DNA of 64,000 bases, taken from assembly GCF_003151135.1 (NCBI RefSeq), contig NZ_QEQK01000009.1, positions 1 through 64,000 of the forward strand, written 5' to 3'. The notes beneath the pieces were generated by a model. The model did no database searches, was not told the origin of the DNA, and saw only the letters and a program-made list of their open reading frames with translations. The position numbers and the translations under genes were made by a program. The DNA is from Abyssibacter profundi. Lineage in GTDB: Bacteria > Pseudomonadota > Gammaproteobacteria > Nevskiales > OUC007. This document shows, piece after piece, positions 42,239-51,172 of the stretch (positions are counted from its first letter, which is position 1; the number at the start of each line of letters is the position of its first letter).

Positions 42239-42621
42239 ACTCTGCTGACCGTCCTGGACGTCTGATGTTCCATCGCGTGCTGACGCGCGGCGTCCAGCGC
42301 GTCAACCGCAAGTAAGGCGGCCGGCATCTGCACACGCGGCAGCGCCAGTGCCTTCATGATCTCGGCTGGGACAGGCGGCGCTGCCGCCAGCTCCCGACCC
42401 TCGCAATACTCGCAAAGCCAGTCGGCTGCGCACAGCACCGCAGGTCCACCATGGGCCCTGAAGCGAGCCGTTTCAATGCGCCCGTCGACCACCGCCAGCC
42501 AGATTTCCACACGATCATCACCGGCCGGGGTGGTGGCCTGCCCAACAAACCGGGCCCGATGCGCGATTCGGTCATCTGCCGCCCAGCGCAGGGCATCGAA
42601 GCGTGCACGTAGCCCGTCCAT
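42235..42621 (-). CDS. IscU-like protein lacking the canonical cluster ligands
   Basis: ATG 42621 overlaps the stop of the upstream desulfurase gene (TGATG), which fixes the start and gives 128 residues, the length of IscU. An alignment by eye to E. coli IscU holds along the C-terminal two thirds, yet every cysteine ligand is gone: Cys37 is Gly (TPAGDD), Cys63 is Gly (HGGPA), and His105-Cys106 is Pro-Ala (QMPAALLA). Asp39 remains. Three new Cys appear as CAADWLCEYC (Cys-x5-Cys-x2-Cys). It sits between a desulfurase and IscA, so a role in sulfur or cluster transfer is likely, but by a different chemistry. It could also be a non-catalytic adaptor. Confidence 0.7.
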   Translation of the reverse strand: MDGLRARFDALRWAADDRIAHRARFVGQATTPAGDDRVEIWLAVVDGRIETARFRAHGGPAVLCAADWLCEYCEGRELAAAPPVPAEIMKALALPRVQMPAALLAVDALDAARQHAMEHQTSRTVSRV

Positions 42622-43775
42622 CAGGCTGACCGTTGCATGGGGGGGCATAGCGGCGCGAGCCCGCGCAAACGTCGGACGGCTCCGCAGATCCGCTGTCCGA
42701 CCGCATCAACATCGGCGGCAGTGGTCCCACGTCCCAGGCTCAGCCGCAGGCTCGCGCGCGCCTCGGCATCACTGCGACCCAGCGCACGCAGCACGTAGGA
42801 GGCCTCATCGCCGCCCGCAGTGCAGGCGGAGCCTTGTGACATCAACACGTCAGGCAGGCTGTAAACCAGACTCTCGCCCTGCACGCCGGTCAACGTCACA
42901 TTGAGAATATGCGGCGCGCAGGTCTCCCGGTCACCGTTACGCAGCACGCCCCCCACATCCGCTAACCCAGCCCACAAGCGCTCTCGCAGGCTGGCGACCC
43001 GGGCGGGTGCATCGGGATCGGCATCCAGCCGCTCCACCGCCTTGGCAAAGCCGAGTAGCTGGTGGACGGGCAAGGTCCCGGGCCGTAGTCCACGTTCCTG
43101 CCCCCCGCCGAACAGCAGCGGCCGCAGCCTCGCCCGCCCCCGCCGGTGGACTAGCGCGCCCACGCCGGCGGGGCCGTGACACTTGTGAGCAGACAGCGCC
43201 AGCAAATCGATGCCCATGGCCTGGACATCAATCGGCAACCAGGCCAGCGACTGCGCCGCATCAACATGAAACACGGCCGGATGATCAGCCAGTGCCTGAC
43301 CGATGCGACCGATGTCCTGCACGGCCCCGGTCTCATTGTTCACGTGCATGACCGTCACCAGCCGGGTATCTGGCCGCACGGCATCGAGCACCGTTGCCGC
43401 ATCCACCACCGCATCGGCACCGGGCTTGAGCCAACTCACCCGCCAACCGGCCCGCTCCAGCTGCCGCACCGGGTCCAGCACAGCCTTGTGCTCCGTGCGT
43501 GCACAGACGATGTGACCGGGATCATCCAGTGACTGACTGCCCAGAATCGCCAAGTTATCTGCCTCGGTCGCCCCGCTGGTCCAGGTCAGCTCTTCAGGCC
43601 GAGCACCGACCCGCGCCGCAACCCGGGCCCGCGCGGCCTCGACCTGGCTCGCCGCCTCCCGCCCGGCGGCATGCGGCGACGCTGGATTGGCCAAGCGCAA
43701 CGCGGCCAGCATGGTCTCAGCCACGACCGGATCGACAGGCGTGGTCGCCGCGTGATCGAAGTACAGCGGGTTCAC
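42621..43775 (-). CDS. Cysteine desulfurase, second copy
   Basis: A 384-residue PLP enzyme of the IscS/NifS fold. It starts MNPLYFDHAATTPVDP. The PLP lysine is in LSAHKCHGPAGVGAL (about residue 199) and the mobile catalytic Cys in SQGSACTAGGDEASY (about 319). It overlaps the upstream iscS by four bases and the IscU-like gene by one. It has diverged strongly from the first copy, so it is not a recent duplicate. It may serve a separate acceptor. Confidence 0.88.
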   Translation of the reverse strand: MNPLYFDHAATTPVDPVVAETMLAALRLANPASPHAAGREAASQVEAARARVAARVGARPEELTWTSGATEADNLAILGSQSLDDPGHIVCARTEHKAVLDPVRQLERAGWRVSWLKPGADAVVDAATVLDAVRPDTRLVTVMHVNNETGAVQDIGRIGQALADHPAVFHVDAAQSLAWLPIDVQAMGIDLLALSAHKCHGPAGVGALVHRRGRARLRPLLFGGGQERGLRPGTLPVHQLLGFAKAVERLDADPDAPARVASLRERLWAGLADVGGVLRNGDRETCAPHILNVTLTGVQGESLVYSLPDVLMSQGSACTAGGDEASYVLRALGRSDAEARASLRLSLGRGTTAADVDAVGQRICGAVRRLRGLAPLCPPMQRSA

Positions 43776-44929
43776 GCGGACGCGCCCACCGAGCGCATGA
43801 GCCGGGAGCTGGCTGGGTTCAGGCGCTGCAACGCCTGGAGCAAGCGCTCGACGTCATCAGGCTGATTGTCCCGACCCAGGCTGACCCGAATCGCCCCCTT
43901 CGCCACCTCCGGATCGATCCCCATTGCCAGCAGCACATGGCTGGGCTCGCCCCGGCCGCTGGCGCAGGCAGACCCGGAGGACACCGCGCAGCCGGCCTGA
44001 TCCAGGGCCATCAACAGCGATTCGCCATCGAACCCACTCAACCGGAACTGGGTGGTATTGCAAAGCCGTGGCGCGGCAGCCGCAAACCGCTGGACACCTG
44101 GCATAGCGTCAAGGCCCGCCTCCAGCTGCTCGCGCAGCGCCTGCAAATGGGCCATGCGCGCGGACAACTCTTCCCGCGCCAGTTGGGCGGCCGCACCGAA
44201 TCCGGCGATCGCCGGGACATTCTCGGTCCCACCGCGTAAACCGGCCTCCTGCCCGCCGCCATGCATTTGCCGGTGCAAGACCACATGGTCCGCGACCACG
44301 AGCGCCCCGACACCCTTGGGTCCGTAAAGCTTGTGCGAGGACAACGACATCAGATCCGCACCGCTGGCGGCCCAGTCCAGCGGATGCTTGCCCGCCGCCT
44401 GCACGGCGTCGCAGTGCAGCCAGGCACCGTGGGCGTGAACGGCTTCGGCGATGGCGGACAAGTCACTGATGACACCCGTCTCGTTGTTCGCAACCATCAC
44501 CGACACCAGGGCCACATCTCCGCGCGCCAGCCGGGCCGACAGCCAGTCCAGGTCGTGCACGCCTTGGCGATCCACCGGAATCTGCTCCATTGCGCCCCCC
44601 TCCCGCACTAACGCTTCTGCGCACTCCAGGACCGCGGGATGTTCGGTCGCACCGATGAGCAAGGTTTTTCCCGGCCGCGCCGACATGACGCCTCGCAACG
44701 CCAGGTTGTTGGACTCCGTGCCCCCCGTCGTGAAGATGAGGCTGTCTGCGCGCGCGCCAATCAGCGCAGCGACCTGCGCCCGCGCCCGCTCGACCACGTC
44801 TCGGGCGTTGCGGCCGCTGCGATGCAGGCTGGAGGCATTGGCGTAGCGCGCCTCGAAGGTGGGCAGCATGGCCTCGAGTACGCGAGGATCCAGTGGAGTG
44901 GTGGCGTTGTGATCGAAATAAAGCGTCAT
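43772..44929 (-). CDS. iscS: Cysteine desulfurase IscS
   Basis: IscS takes sulfur from cysteine for Fe-S clusters and tRNA thiolation. Start 44929 gives MTLYFDHNATTPLDPRVLEAM (385 residues); the upstream frame overlaps iscR. The PLP lysine is in LSSHKLYGPKGVGAL (about residue 201) and the catalytic Cys in SSGSACASGRGEPSH (about 324). It lies two bases after iscR. Confidence 0.93.
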   Translation of the reverse strand: MTLYFDHNATTPLDPRVLEAMLPTFEARYANASSLHRSGRNARDVVERARAQVAALIGARADSLIFTTGGTESNNLALRGVMSARPGKTLLIGATEHPAVLECAEALVREGGAMEQIPVDRQGVHDLDWLSARLARGDVALVSVMVANNETGVISDLSAIAEAVHAHGAWLHCDAVQAAGKHPLDWAASGADLMSLSSHKLYGPKGVGALVVADHVVLHRQMHGGGQEAGLRGGTENVPAIAGFGAAAQLAREELSARMAHLQALREQLEAGLDAMPGVQRFAAAAPRLCNTTQFRLSGFDGESLLMALDQAGCAVSSGSACASGRGEPSHVLLAMGIDPEVAKGAIRVSLGRDNQPDDVERLLQALQRLNPASSRLMRSVGASA

Positions 44930-44931
44930 GG

Positions 44932-45372
44932 TCAGGCTGCAAACGTGACAACGGATTCGCGCGTCTCGAGGCGACCGGCGACCACGTCCGCCAGAGAAAC
45001 ACCGGCAACAAACTGCTGCATGTGATCCGACAGCGCCGTCCAAAGCCCGTGCGTGCGGCAGCGGTCCGAACCGCCCGTGCAGGCCGCCTCGCCGCCGCAG
45101 CGGGTGGCATCGAGGTTTTCATCCAATGCGGCCAGCACCTCGGCGACGGAGATGTCCTGCGCACCACGAGCCAGCGCGTAGCCGCCACAACGACCGCGGC
45201 GGGCGGTAACCAAGCCCGCTCGCCGAAGCGGGGCGAACAGCTGCTCCAGATACGCCACGGAGAGGTTTTGCCGCTCGGCGATATCGCCGATACAAACGGG
45301 ATCTTCGTCGGCATGCTCGGCAAGGTCGACCATGGCCATAACGGCGTAGCGTCCGCGCGTGGTGAGCTTCAT
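44932..45372 (-). CDS. iscR: Fe-S cluster-sensing repressor IscR
   Basis: IscR is an Rrf2-family regulator that binds a [2Fe-2S] cluster and represses its own operon when clusters suffice. The 146-residue protein has the N-terminal winged helix ([20 protein letters not shown]) and the ligand set Cys-x5-Cys-x6-Cys-x2-His in [20 protein letters not shown] (about 91-109). It overlaps cysE by four bases, so it is transcribed behind it. Confidence 0.94.
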   Translation of the reverse strand: MKLTTRGRYAVMAMVDLAEHADEDPVCIGDIAERQNLSVAYLEQLFAPLRRAGLVTARRGRCGGYALARGAQDISVAEVLAALDENLDATRCGGEAACTGGSDRCRTHGLWTALSDHMQQFVAGVSLADVVAGRLETRESVVTFAA

Positions 45373-46172
45373 GACGGTTTATGCGCGGCCCGCTCCGCGG
45401 ACTCGCGCACAATCGACTCGGCCGCCTGCTCCGCCTCATCACGCGCGAATTCCGGCACGTCGAGTCGCGGCAGATCCTGGGCGTCGACATGTTCGCGCAG
45501 CGCCTTGCAAAGCTGCTCGATCCGACTGTCCTGGACGTGAATGTGGTGCAGCATGGAGCCAATGGCCTTGGACACCGGGTCGGGCATGTCGCGTGTCATG
45601 CCGTAGGCATCGAAGCCCATCTTCTCGGCCATGGCGACCATCTCACGTGTCGGCGCCTGCCGCTTGGTCACCACCCGACCGGGAATGCCAACCACCGTGG
45701 CGCCCGAGGGCACGTCGGCCACCACCACCGCATTGGAGCCGATGCGCGCACCATCACCCACTGCCAGCGGCCCCAACACCTTGGCGCCCGCGCCGATAAC
45801 CACATTGTTCGCGAGCGTCGGATGCCGTTTACCCGGCGACCAGGACGTACCGCCGAGAGTGACGCCGTGATAGAGCGTGCAGTCGTCACCGACCACGGCC
45901 GTCTCACCGATGACGATGCCCATGCCATGATCGATAAACAGCCGACGACCAATTTGCGCACCGGGGTGAATTTCGATGCCCGTGAACCAGCGACTGAGAT
46001 GCGACAGTAACCGCGCCAGCCACTTCAGCCCGTGGGTCCAGCACCAATGCGCAATACGGTGCGCCCAGATGGCATGCAGACCGGGGTAGGCTGTCAGCAC
46101 CTCCAGGGCGTGACGGGCCGCCGGGTCGCGGTCGAACACGATACGAATGTCTTCGCGCAGGCGTTGGAACAT
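45369..46172 (-). CDS. cysE: Serine O-acetyltransferase
   Basis: CysE makes O-acetylserine for cysteine synthesis. Start 46172 ([20 protein letters not shown]) gives 267 residues. The hexapeptide-repeat beta-helix is visible ([55 protein letters not shown]). Catalytic Asp and His fall in RLFIDHGMG and LYHGVTLGG. Clustering with iscR and iscS is common in gammaproteobacteria. Its start codon overlaps that of a divergent gene. Confidence 0.93.
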   Translation of the reverse strand: MFQRLREDIRIVFDRDPAARHALEVLTAYPGLHAIWAHRIAHWCWTHGLKWLARLLSHLSRWFTGIEIHPGAQIGRRLFIDHGMGIVIGETAVVGDDCTLYHGVTLGGTSWSPGKRHPTLANNVVIGAGAKVLGPLAVGDGARIGSNAVVVADVPSGATVVGIPGRVVTKRQAPTREMVAMAEKMGFDAYGMTRDMPDPVSKAIGSMLHHIHVQDSRIEQLCKALREHVDAQDLPRLDVPEFARDEAEQAAESIVRESAERAAHKPS

Positions 46173-46533
46173 GGCAGTTATTCCGACTGAATTACTCAGA
46201 ATTATACGCCGCAAGCTGGCCCTGTGCATGGTGGGCGCTTTGCTACCCGGCGTCGGGGCCCTGGCCAGCGAAGATGCCGACCTGCTGGAACTCGAACCGA
46301 TCACGATCTACGAGCGGGCCAATCCGCTTTACGAAGCCGAGCGCCGTATTCGTGAAATCGGCAAGACACTGCCGGAACTCGACACGCAGGCCACCGAAAC
46401 GCCAACGCGTACCGACGAGGCGCTGGAGGCACTGGGGCTCAAGGGCGAAGGCATTCAGGCCACGCACCCGGACCATCAACGCCGCTGGGCCGAAGCCCTG
46501 GACAAGCTGCAAGGTGCGGACGACTCGCCCTAG
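46171..46533 (+). CDS. Small exported protein of unknown function
   Basis: A 120-residue frame, with a signal-like segment ([20 protein letters not shown]) and a charged helical remainder ([39 protein letters not shown]). No family is recognised. ATG 46171 shares bases with the start codon of cysE (both in CATG), so the two cannot have conventional separate promoters; a start at the internal ATG of the signal segment is less good. It lies between cysE and trmJ on the opposite strand. Confidence 0.55.
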   Translation: MAVIPTELLRIIRRKLALCMVGALLPGVGALASEDADLLELEPITIYERANPLYEAERRIREIGKTLPELDTQATETPTRTDEALEALGLKGEGIQATHPDHQRRWAEALDKLQGADDSP

Positions 46534-46557
46534 CCGCGTCCCGGCGCCCGTGGCGGT

Positions 46558-47289
46558 CTACCCCCGGTCTGGCGGCGTACAGCGCTCGATCTTGGTCAGT
46601 ACACCCCGGAGCAGATTCACCTCATCGCCATCCGGCTGCGCGCGGTGGAACAACCGACGCATGCGCCGCATCAGCTGGCGCGGGTTGTCGGGATCCAGGT
46701 AGCGCACATGCGTCAACGCACGTTCCAAATGCTCGAAGAACCCATCCATGGCCGCCTGCGTCGCGGGCGCAGCGCCCTCCGCCAGATCAATGCGGGGCGC
46801 GAGCAGGCATTGACGCAGTTCATAGGCCATCACCTGTACCGACATCGCCAGATTCAGCGAGCTGTATTCGGGGTTCGCCGGGACGTGAATCAAGCGCTGA
46901 CAAAGATCCAGTTCCGCGTTGGTGAGCCCCGTTTTTTCGCGACCGAATAGCACGGCGGCACGGGTATCGTCCGGCAGCGTCGCGATGCGCTCGGCTGCTT
47001 CGCGTGGCGTGTCGGCCGGCACCGTAATCGCCCGCAGTCGCGCACTGGCGCCCATGACCAGATTGCGATCGGCAATGGCGTCTTCCACGCGCTCGACCAC
47101 CATCGCCTGCGCCAACACATCGGTGGCGCCCGACGCCCGCGCCGTGGCCTTGGCGCTAGGGAACTCACGGGGTGCCACCAGGGCCAAATCACTCAAACCC
47201 ATGGTCTTCATCGCGCGTGCAGCCGCGCCAATGTTGCCGGAGTCGGTAGTGCCAACCAGCACCACTCGAATCGAACTCAGGTCACGCAT
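46558..47289 (-). CDS. trmJ: tRNA (cytidine/uridine-2'-O-)-methyltransferase TrmJ
   Basis: TrmJ methylates the ribose of position 32 in tRNAs. The 243-residue SPOUT enzyme has the motifs VVLVGTTDSGNIGAAARAMK (about 8-27), VLFGREKTGLTNAEL (about 112) and SSLNLAMSVQVMAYELR (about 142). It is divergent from suhB with 66 bases between, the typical order. Confidence 0.94.
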   Translation of the reverse strand: MRDLSSIRVVLVGTTDSGNIGAAARAMKTMGLSDLALVAPREFPSAKATARASGATDVLAQAMVVERVEDAIADRNLVMGASARLRAITVPADTPREAAERIATLPDDTRAAVLFGREKTGLTNAELDLCQRLIHVPANPEYSSLNLAMSVQVMAYELRQCLLAPRIDLAEGAAPATQAAMDGFFEHLERALTHVRYLDPDNPRQLMRRMRRLFHRAQPDGDEVNLLRGVLTKIERCTPPDRG

Positions 47290-47355
47290 GGCAACTCCCG
47301 TGCTAATCTCGCGCGGCCTCGCGCCCCTAATCCCCGCTCTTTACAAGTCACTACG

Positions 47356-48144
47356 ATGCATCCACTAGTCAATATTGCAGTTGGCGCGGCCCGTTCGGCC
47401 GGCAATCTAATCATGCGTCACTATGATCGCGTCGATGAATTGCGTGTACAGACCAAGCAACGCAACGACTTTGTTACCGAGGTCGACCGCTCCGCAGAGG
47501 CGCGCATTATCGAACATATTCATCGCGCCAACCCGAATCACGCGATTCTGGGTGAGGAAAGCGGTGCCTCGGGTTCCGACGAGGTTCGGTGGATCATCGA
47601 TCCGCTGGATGGCACGACCAACTTTCTGCACGGCTTTCCACAGTTCGCGGTGTCCATCGGCATTGAGGTTCGCGGCAAATTGGAGCATGGGGTGGTCTAC
47701 AACCCCTATACCCAGGAGCTGTACACCGCCAGCCGTGGCGCAGGGGCCAGCCTGGACGGTCGACGCATTCGCGTGAGCCGGGCCAGCAGCCTGGACGGTG
47801 CCCTGCTCGGCACGGGCTTCCCGTTCCGCGACGACCAGGACATCGATGCCTATGTCGCCCTGTTCAAGGACGTGATGGCCAATACGGCAGGCGTGCGCCG
47901 CGCCGGCGCAGCCGCGCTGGACCTGGCCTTTGTGGCGGCCGGACGGCTGGATGGCTTCTGGGAACAGGGACTCAAGCCCTGGGACATGGCGGCCGGAATT
48001 GTGCTGGTGCGCGAAGCCGGCGGCATGGTCGGCGACATGGCCGGCCGCGGCGACCCCATGAACACCGGCAACATCGTCGCCGGCAACCCCAAGGTCTATG
48101 AGGCGCTGGGCGGCAAGATCATGCGCCACCTGCGCAAGCGCTAG
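47356..48144 (+). CDS. suhB: Inositol-1-monophosphatase family protein SuhB
   Basis: SuhB hydrolyses inositol-1-phosphate and, with Nus factors, supports rRNA transcription antitermination. The 262-residue protein has the metal-site motifs GEESGA (about 69), WIIDPLDGTTNFLHGFP (about 81) and PWDMAAGIVLVREAGG (about 213). Confidence 0.93.
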   Translation: MHPLVNIAVGAARSAGNLIMRHYDRVDELRVQTKQRNDFVTEVDRSAEARIIEHIHRANPNHAILGEESGASGSDEVRWIIDPLDGTTNFLHGFPQFAVSIGIEVRGKLEHGVVYNPYTQELYTASRGAGASLDGRRIRVSRASSLDGALLGTGFPFRDDQDIDAYVALFKDVMANTAGVRRAGAAALDLAFVAAGRLDGFWEQGLKPWDMAAGIVLVREAGGMVGDMAGRGDPMNTGNIVAGNPKVYEALGGKIMRHLRKR

Positions 48145-48155
48145 CCAGCACCCTG

Positions 48156-48178
48156 GCCAACGCCTACGCGGCGTTGGC
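48156..48178. terminator. Hairpin between convergent genes
   Basis: GCCAACGCC at 48156-48164 pairs perfectly with GGCGTTGGC at 48170-48178. It follows suhB by 12 bases and reaches the stop of the convergent gene. There is no T run on either side, so termination ability is uncertain. Confidence 0.5.
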
Positions 48179-48864
48179 TAAAACAAATTGAAGTCCTTAC
48201 GCAGCCCGACACGCAGGTTGGTCTGGTCCTGCTGCACGTCGTCACTGGTCCGACGATCAAAGTCCTGATTCAGCGACTGGGTTTCCCACTCAGCCGTCAG
48301 GAAGAACTGATAGGGCAATTCAATGGCGGTGCTCAGCGTCACACGAAAACCCTGCGGCTCGCCCAGGTCGACCCAGCCCGCCCCCAGGCCGACTTCCCAG
48401 TACTGGTCGATGTAGCCGCGCAGCTGCCCGATCAGCGAATAGCCGTCCTGGGTGATCTGCTCATTGTCGCCGAACGTGTATTCCTCGTAGTTCAGCCGGC
48501 CGTTGAAGGAGAGTCGCCCCTCCCCGCCTTCACCGATGAAGTATTTGCCCAGTCCGATCCGCGTCGCGGTGACTGCGGTGTCGTTGTCGTACTCGCCATC
48601 GCTGTAGCGCGCCGCCAGAAACAAGGCCTCCAGAGGACCCGCCCGGCGCACGGCCATCGACAGGTCATAGGTCACGGCATCGGCGTCGCCCGTGAGGTTG
48701 ACGGCCTCTGGCTGATCCAGCCCGGAGCCGGAGGTTTCGTAATCAAGCTGGGCATGGCTGACACCCAAACTGGTGTAAACGATGGAGGTTTCGTCAGCCG
48801 CTGCAGGCTGAGTGGCAAGGCCGGCCGCGGCCAAGCCGAGCACGGAAATCATGGTGGTTCGCAT
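48178..48864 (-). CDS. Predicted outer-membrane beta-barrel protein
   Basis: A 228-residue protein with a signal peptide (cleavage near AAADE, residue 24). The mature part shows alternating amphipathic strands (YDLSMAVRRA, LFLAARYSDGEYDND, GRLSFNGRLNYEEYTFG, LRVGLRKDFNLF) and ends in Phe, as barrel proteins do. No named family is recognised. Confidence 0.72.
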   Translation of the reverse strand: MRTTMISVLGLAAAGLATQPAAADETSIVYTSLGVSHAQLDYETSGSGLDQPEAVNLTGDADAVTYDLSMAVRRAGPLEALFLAARYSDGEYDNDTAVTATRIGLGKYFIGEGGEGRLSFNGRLNYEEYTFGDNEQITQDGYSLIGQLRGYIDQYWEVGLGAGWVDLGEPQGFRVTLSTAIELPYQFFLTAEWETQSLNQDFDRRTSDDVQQDQTNLRVGLRKDFNLF

Positions 48865-48939
48865 GGGGTCTCCCTGACGCAGGATGAGTCCGGTCTCCGC
48901 CGAACGTTCGTTTAGGATAACGCCCGCAGCCGCAGGCGG

Positions 48940-50079
48940 CTACAAGCCGAGTTGTCGCGCAGCAAGGTCCTTCATGACCTCGCTGGCCCCGCCGCCGATG
49001 GACAGCACTTTGGTCTCGCGGAAAATACGCTCGGAGCGGCAGCCCGTGAGATAACCGGAGCCACCAAGAATCTGCACCGCCTCGCCAGCCACCTGTTCGA
49101 GCATCGAGGTGGCGCCATTTTTGAGCATGCACAGTTCGGCAATCGGCGCCTCGCCCTGACCACAGCGCCAAGCCAATTCGTAGAGGCAGGCCCGTTGGGC
49201 GCGAATGGCGGTGAGCATGTCCACCAAACGGTGGCGGATCACCTGGCGTTGGATCAGCGGCTTGCCGAACGTTTCCCGCTCCCGAGCCCAGCCCAGGGCC
49301 TCGTCGTACGCACATTGGGCCAGCCCCACGGCCTGGGCAGCCAGTGCGAGTCGTTCGTTGTTGAAGTTGCGCATAATCCCGAGAAAACCGGCATTGACCT
49401 GCCCGATGACACAGTCGGCAGGCACCCGACAGTTCTGGAAGTACAGCGTCGCGGTGTCGGAGCAGCGCCAACCCATCTTATCGAGCGCGCTGCGGTCCAG
49501 CCCCGGCGCGTCACCGGGTACCGCAAACAGGGTAATTCCCTGCATGCCAGCCGGTCCGGTGCGGGCTGCAACGGTCAACCAGTCGGCGCGCATGCCGCTG
49601 GTGATGAATGTCTTGCTGCCGTCGAGTACGTAGTGGTCGTCCTGCAGGCGAGCACGTGTCTGCAGATTGGCGACATCCGACCCGCCCCCGGGTTCGGTAA
49701 TGGCCAGCGCCGATACCGCATCCCCGCGAAGCACCGGTGGCAGCACCCGCGCCTTTAGCGCTTCGCTCCCGAGCGCGACGATCGGCGGCAAGCCAATGCC
49801 CAGGGACAGCAACGAGGCGATTAATCCGCCCGAGCCCGCCCGGCAAAGCTCCTCGATGACGATGAGCTCGTAGAATCCGTCGGGCACCTCGATGCCGCCG
49901 TAGGCTTCCGGGAAGCCGATTTGCAGAATGCCTGCTTCCGCCGCCTGCTGATGCAGCGATACCGGCAAGCGGCCCTCGGCCTCCCAGCCGTCCAAATGCG
50001 GCATGACCGCCTGCTCGGTGAAGCGGCGCACCTGGTCGCGAAAGCGACCGTGCTCCTCGGTCTCCCAGTACATGGGCAT
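48940..50079 (-). CDS. Acyl-CoA dehydrogenase family protein
   Basis: A 379-residue flavoenzyme with FAD and substrate motifs ALAITEPGGGSDVANLQT (about 116) and FITSGMRADW. The C-terminal LSIGGGASEVMKDLAARQ has Gly where MCAD has its catalytic Glu. A Glu in FNNERLALAA (about 233) occupies the position used by isovaleryl-CoA and long-chain enzymes, so that is the likely base. Substrate is unknown. The gene stands alone. Confidence 0.87.
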   Translation of the reverse strand: MPMYWETEEHGRFRDQVRRFTEQAVMPHLDGWEAEGRLPVSLHQQAAEAGILQIGFPEAYGGIEVPDGFYELIVIEELCRAGSGGLIASLLSLGIGLPPIVALGSEALKARVLPPVLRGDAVSALAITEPGGGSDVANLQTRARLQDDHYVLDGSKTFITSGMRADWLTVAARTGPAGMQGITLFAVPGDAPGLDRSALDKMGWRCSDTATLYFQNCRVPADCVIGQVNAGFLGIMRNFNNERLALAAQAVGLAQCAYDEALGWARERETFGKPLIQRQVIRHRLVDMLTAIRAQRACLYELAWRCGQGEAPIAELCMLKNGATSMLEQVAGEAVQILGGSGYLTGCRSERIFRETKVLSIGGGASEVMKDLAARQLGL

Positions 50080-50150
50080 AGGGTCTCCTCGTCGGTCTCG
50101 TCGGCACGGCTCGGCCGATCTTGGTCAGACCACGTATTCGACCATGCCCC

Positions 50151-50194
50151 CAAAACGAACGCGAGCCGATGGTCACGAAGACGCATCGGCTCGC
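50151..50194 (-). terminator. Terminator of the yajC-secD-secF operon
   Basis: Perfect 11-base stem (50161-50171 with 50184-50194) followed on the minus strand by GTTCGTTTT. It lies 33 bases after secF. Confidence 0.8.
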
Positions 50195-50227
50195 ATCGCC
50201 GGGCTAGGGTGACCGGACTTGCCCCCC

Positions 50228-51169
50228 CTAAACCACGGCTCCATCGGCTGGCCGGTCATCGTCATCGGCCGGCGGCAGCACATCATCCCGGCTGACGCGC
50301 AGTGCGATGGACACTGGGCTGGCCACGTACACCGAGGAGTAAGTCCCCACAATCACACCCACGATCAGCGCGGTGGAGAAACCCGCCATGGCCTCGCCAC
50401 CGATCAGCCGCAGCGCGATGAGGGCGAGCAGCGTGGTCATGCTGGTCACCAGCGTCCGGGAAAGGTTCTCGTTCACGGAGCGGTTAATTGTGGCCTTGGC
50501 GTCACCGGAACTCGCCCGCTGGAAATTCTCTCGGCAACGGTCGAACACCACGATGGTGTCGTTCAGCGAGTAACCGATGACGGCCAGCACCGCCGCCAGC
50601 ACCGTGAGGTCGAACTCCAGATGTAAGAAGGAGAAAAACCCCAGCGTGATGATCACGTCGTGACCCAGCGCCGCGACCGCGCCCGCGGAGAACTTCCAAT
50701 GGAAGCGAAACCAGACGTACGCAAAAATCAGGATGAGCGCGATGATCGTCGCCAGCGACCCATCAATGGTCAACTCTTCGCCCACCTGCGGGCCGACGAA
50801 CTCGACCCGTCGCAACTCAGGTGCCAGTTCATCGGCCTGCAGCGCCCGCAAGACCTGGGTGGACAGATCGGCGTTGCTCTCCTCGGCCCGTGGAGCGAGG
50901 CGGATCATCACGTCGTTACGTGCACCGAAGTACTGCACCGTCGCGTCACCGAACTCGGCGTCGGCCAGTTGCGCCCGGACAATGTTCAGGTCAACGGCTT
51001 CCGGATACCCCACCTCGACAATCACGCCGCCGGTGAAATCAATACCGAAGTTCAGACTGCGTGTGGCCAGCGAGGCCACGGAGGCCACCAGCAAGACCAG
51101 GGAAATCGCCAGCGCAATCTTGCGCTGGGCCATGAAGTTGAAGTTCGGCGTTTGGCTGAAAAATTTCAT
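50228..51169 (-). CDS. secF: Protein translocase subunit SecF
   Basis: SecF with SecD uses the proton gradient to complete protein export. The 313-residue protein has six membrane segments and a periplasmic loop. Family marks are LNFGIDFTGGVIVEVGYP (about 50), VIGYSLNDTIVVFDRCREN (about 195) and NRSVNENLSRTLVTSMTTLL. It follows secD by three bases. Confidence 0.96.
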   Translation of the reverse strand: MKFFSQTPNFNFMAQRKIALAISLVLLVASVASLATRSLNFGIDFTGGVIVEVGYPEAVDLNIVRAQLADAEFGDATVQYFGARNDVMIRLAPRAEESNADLSTQVLRALQADELAPELRRVEFVGPQVGEELTIDGSLATIIALILIFAYVWFRFHWKFSAGAVAALGHDVIITLGFFSFLHLEFDLTVLAAVLAVIGYSLNDTIVVFDRCRENFQRASSGDAKATINRSVNENLSRTLVTSMTTLLALIALRLIGGEAMAGFSTALIVGVIVGTYSSVYVASPVSIALRVSRDDVLPPADDDDRPADGAVV

Positions 51170-51172
51170 GGC

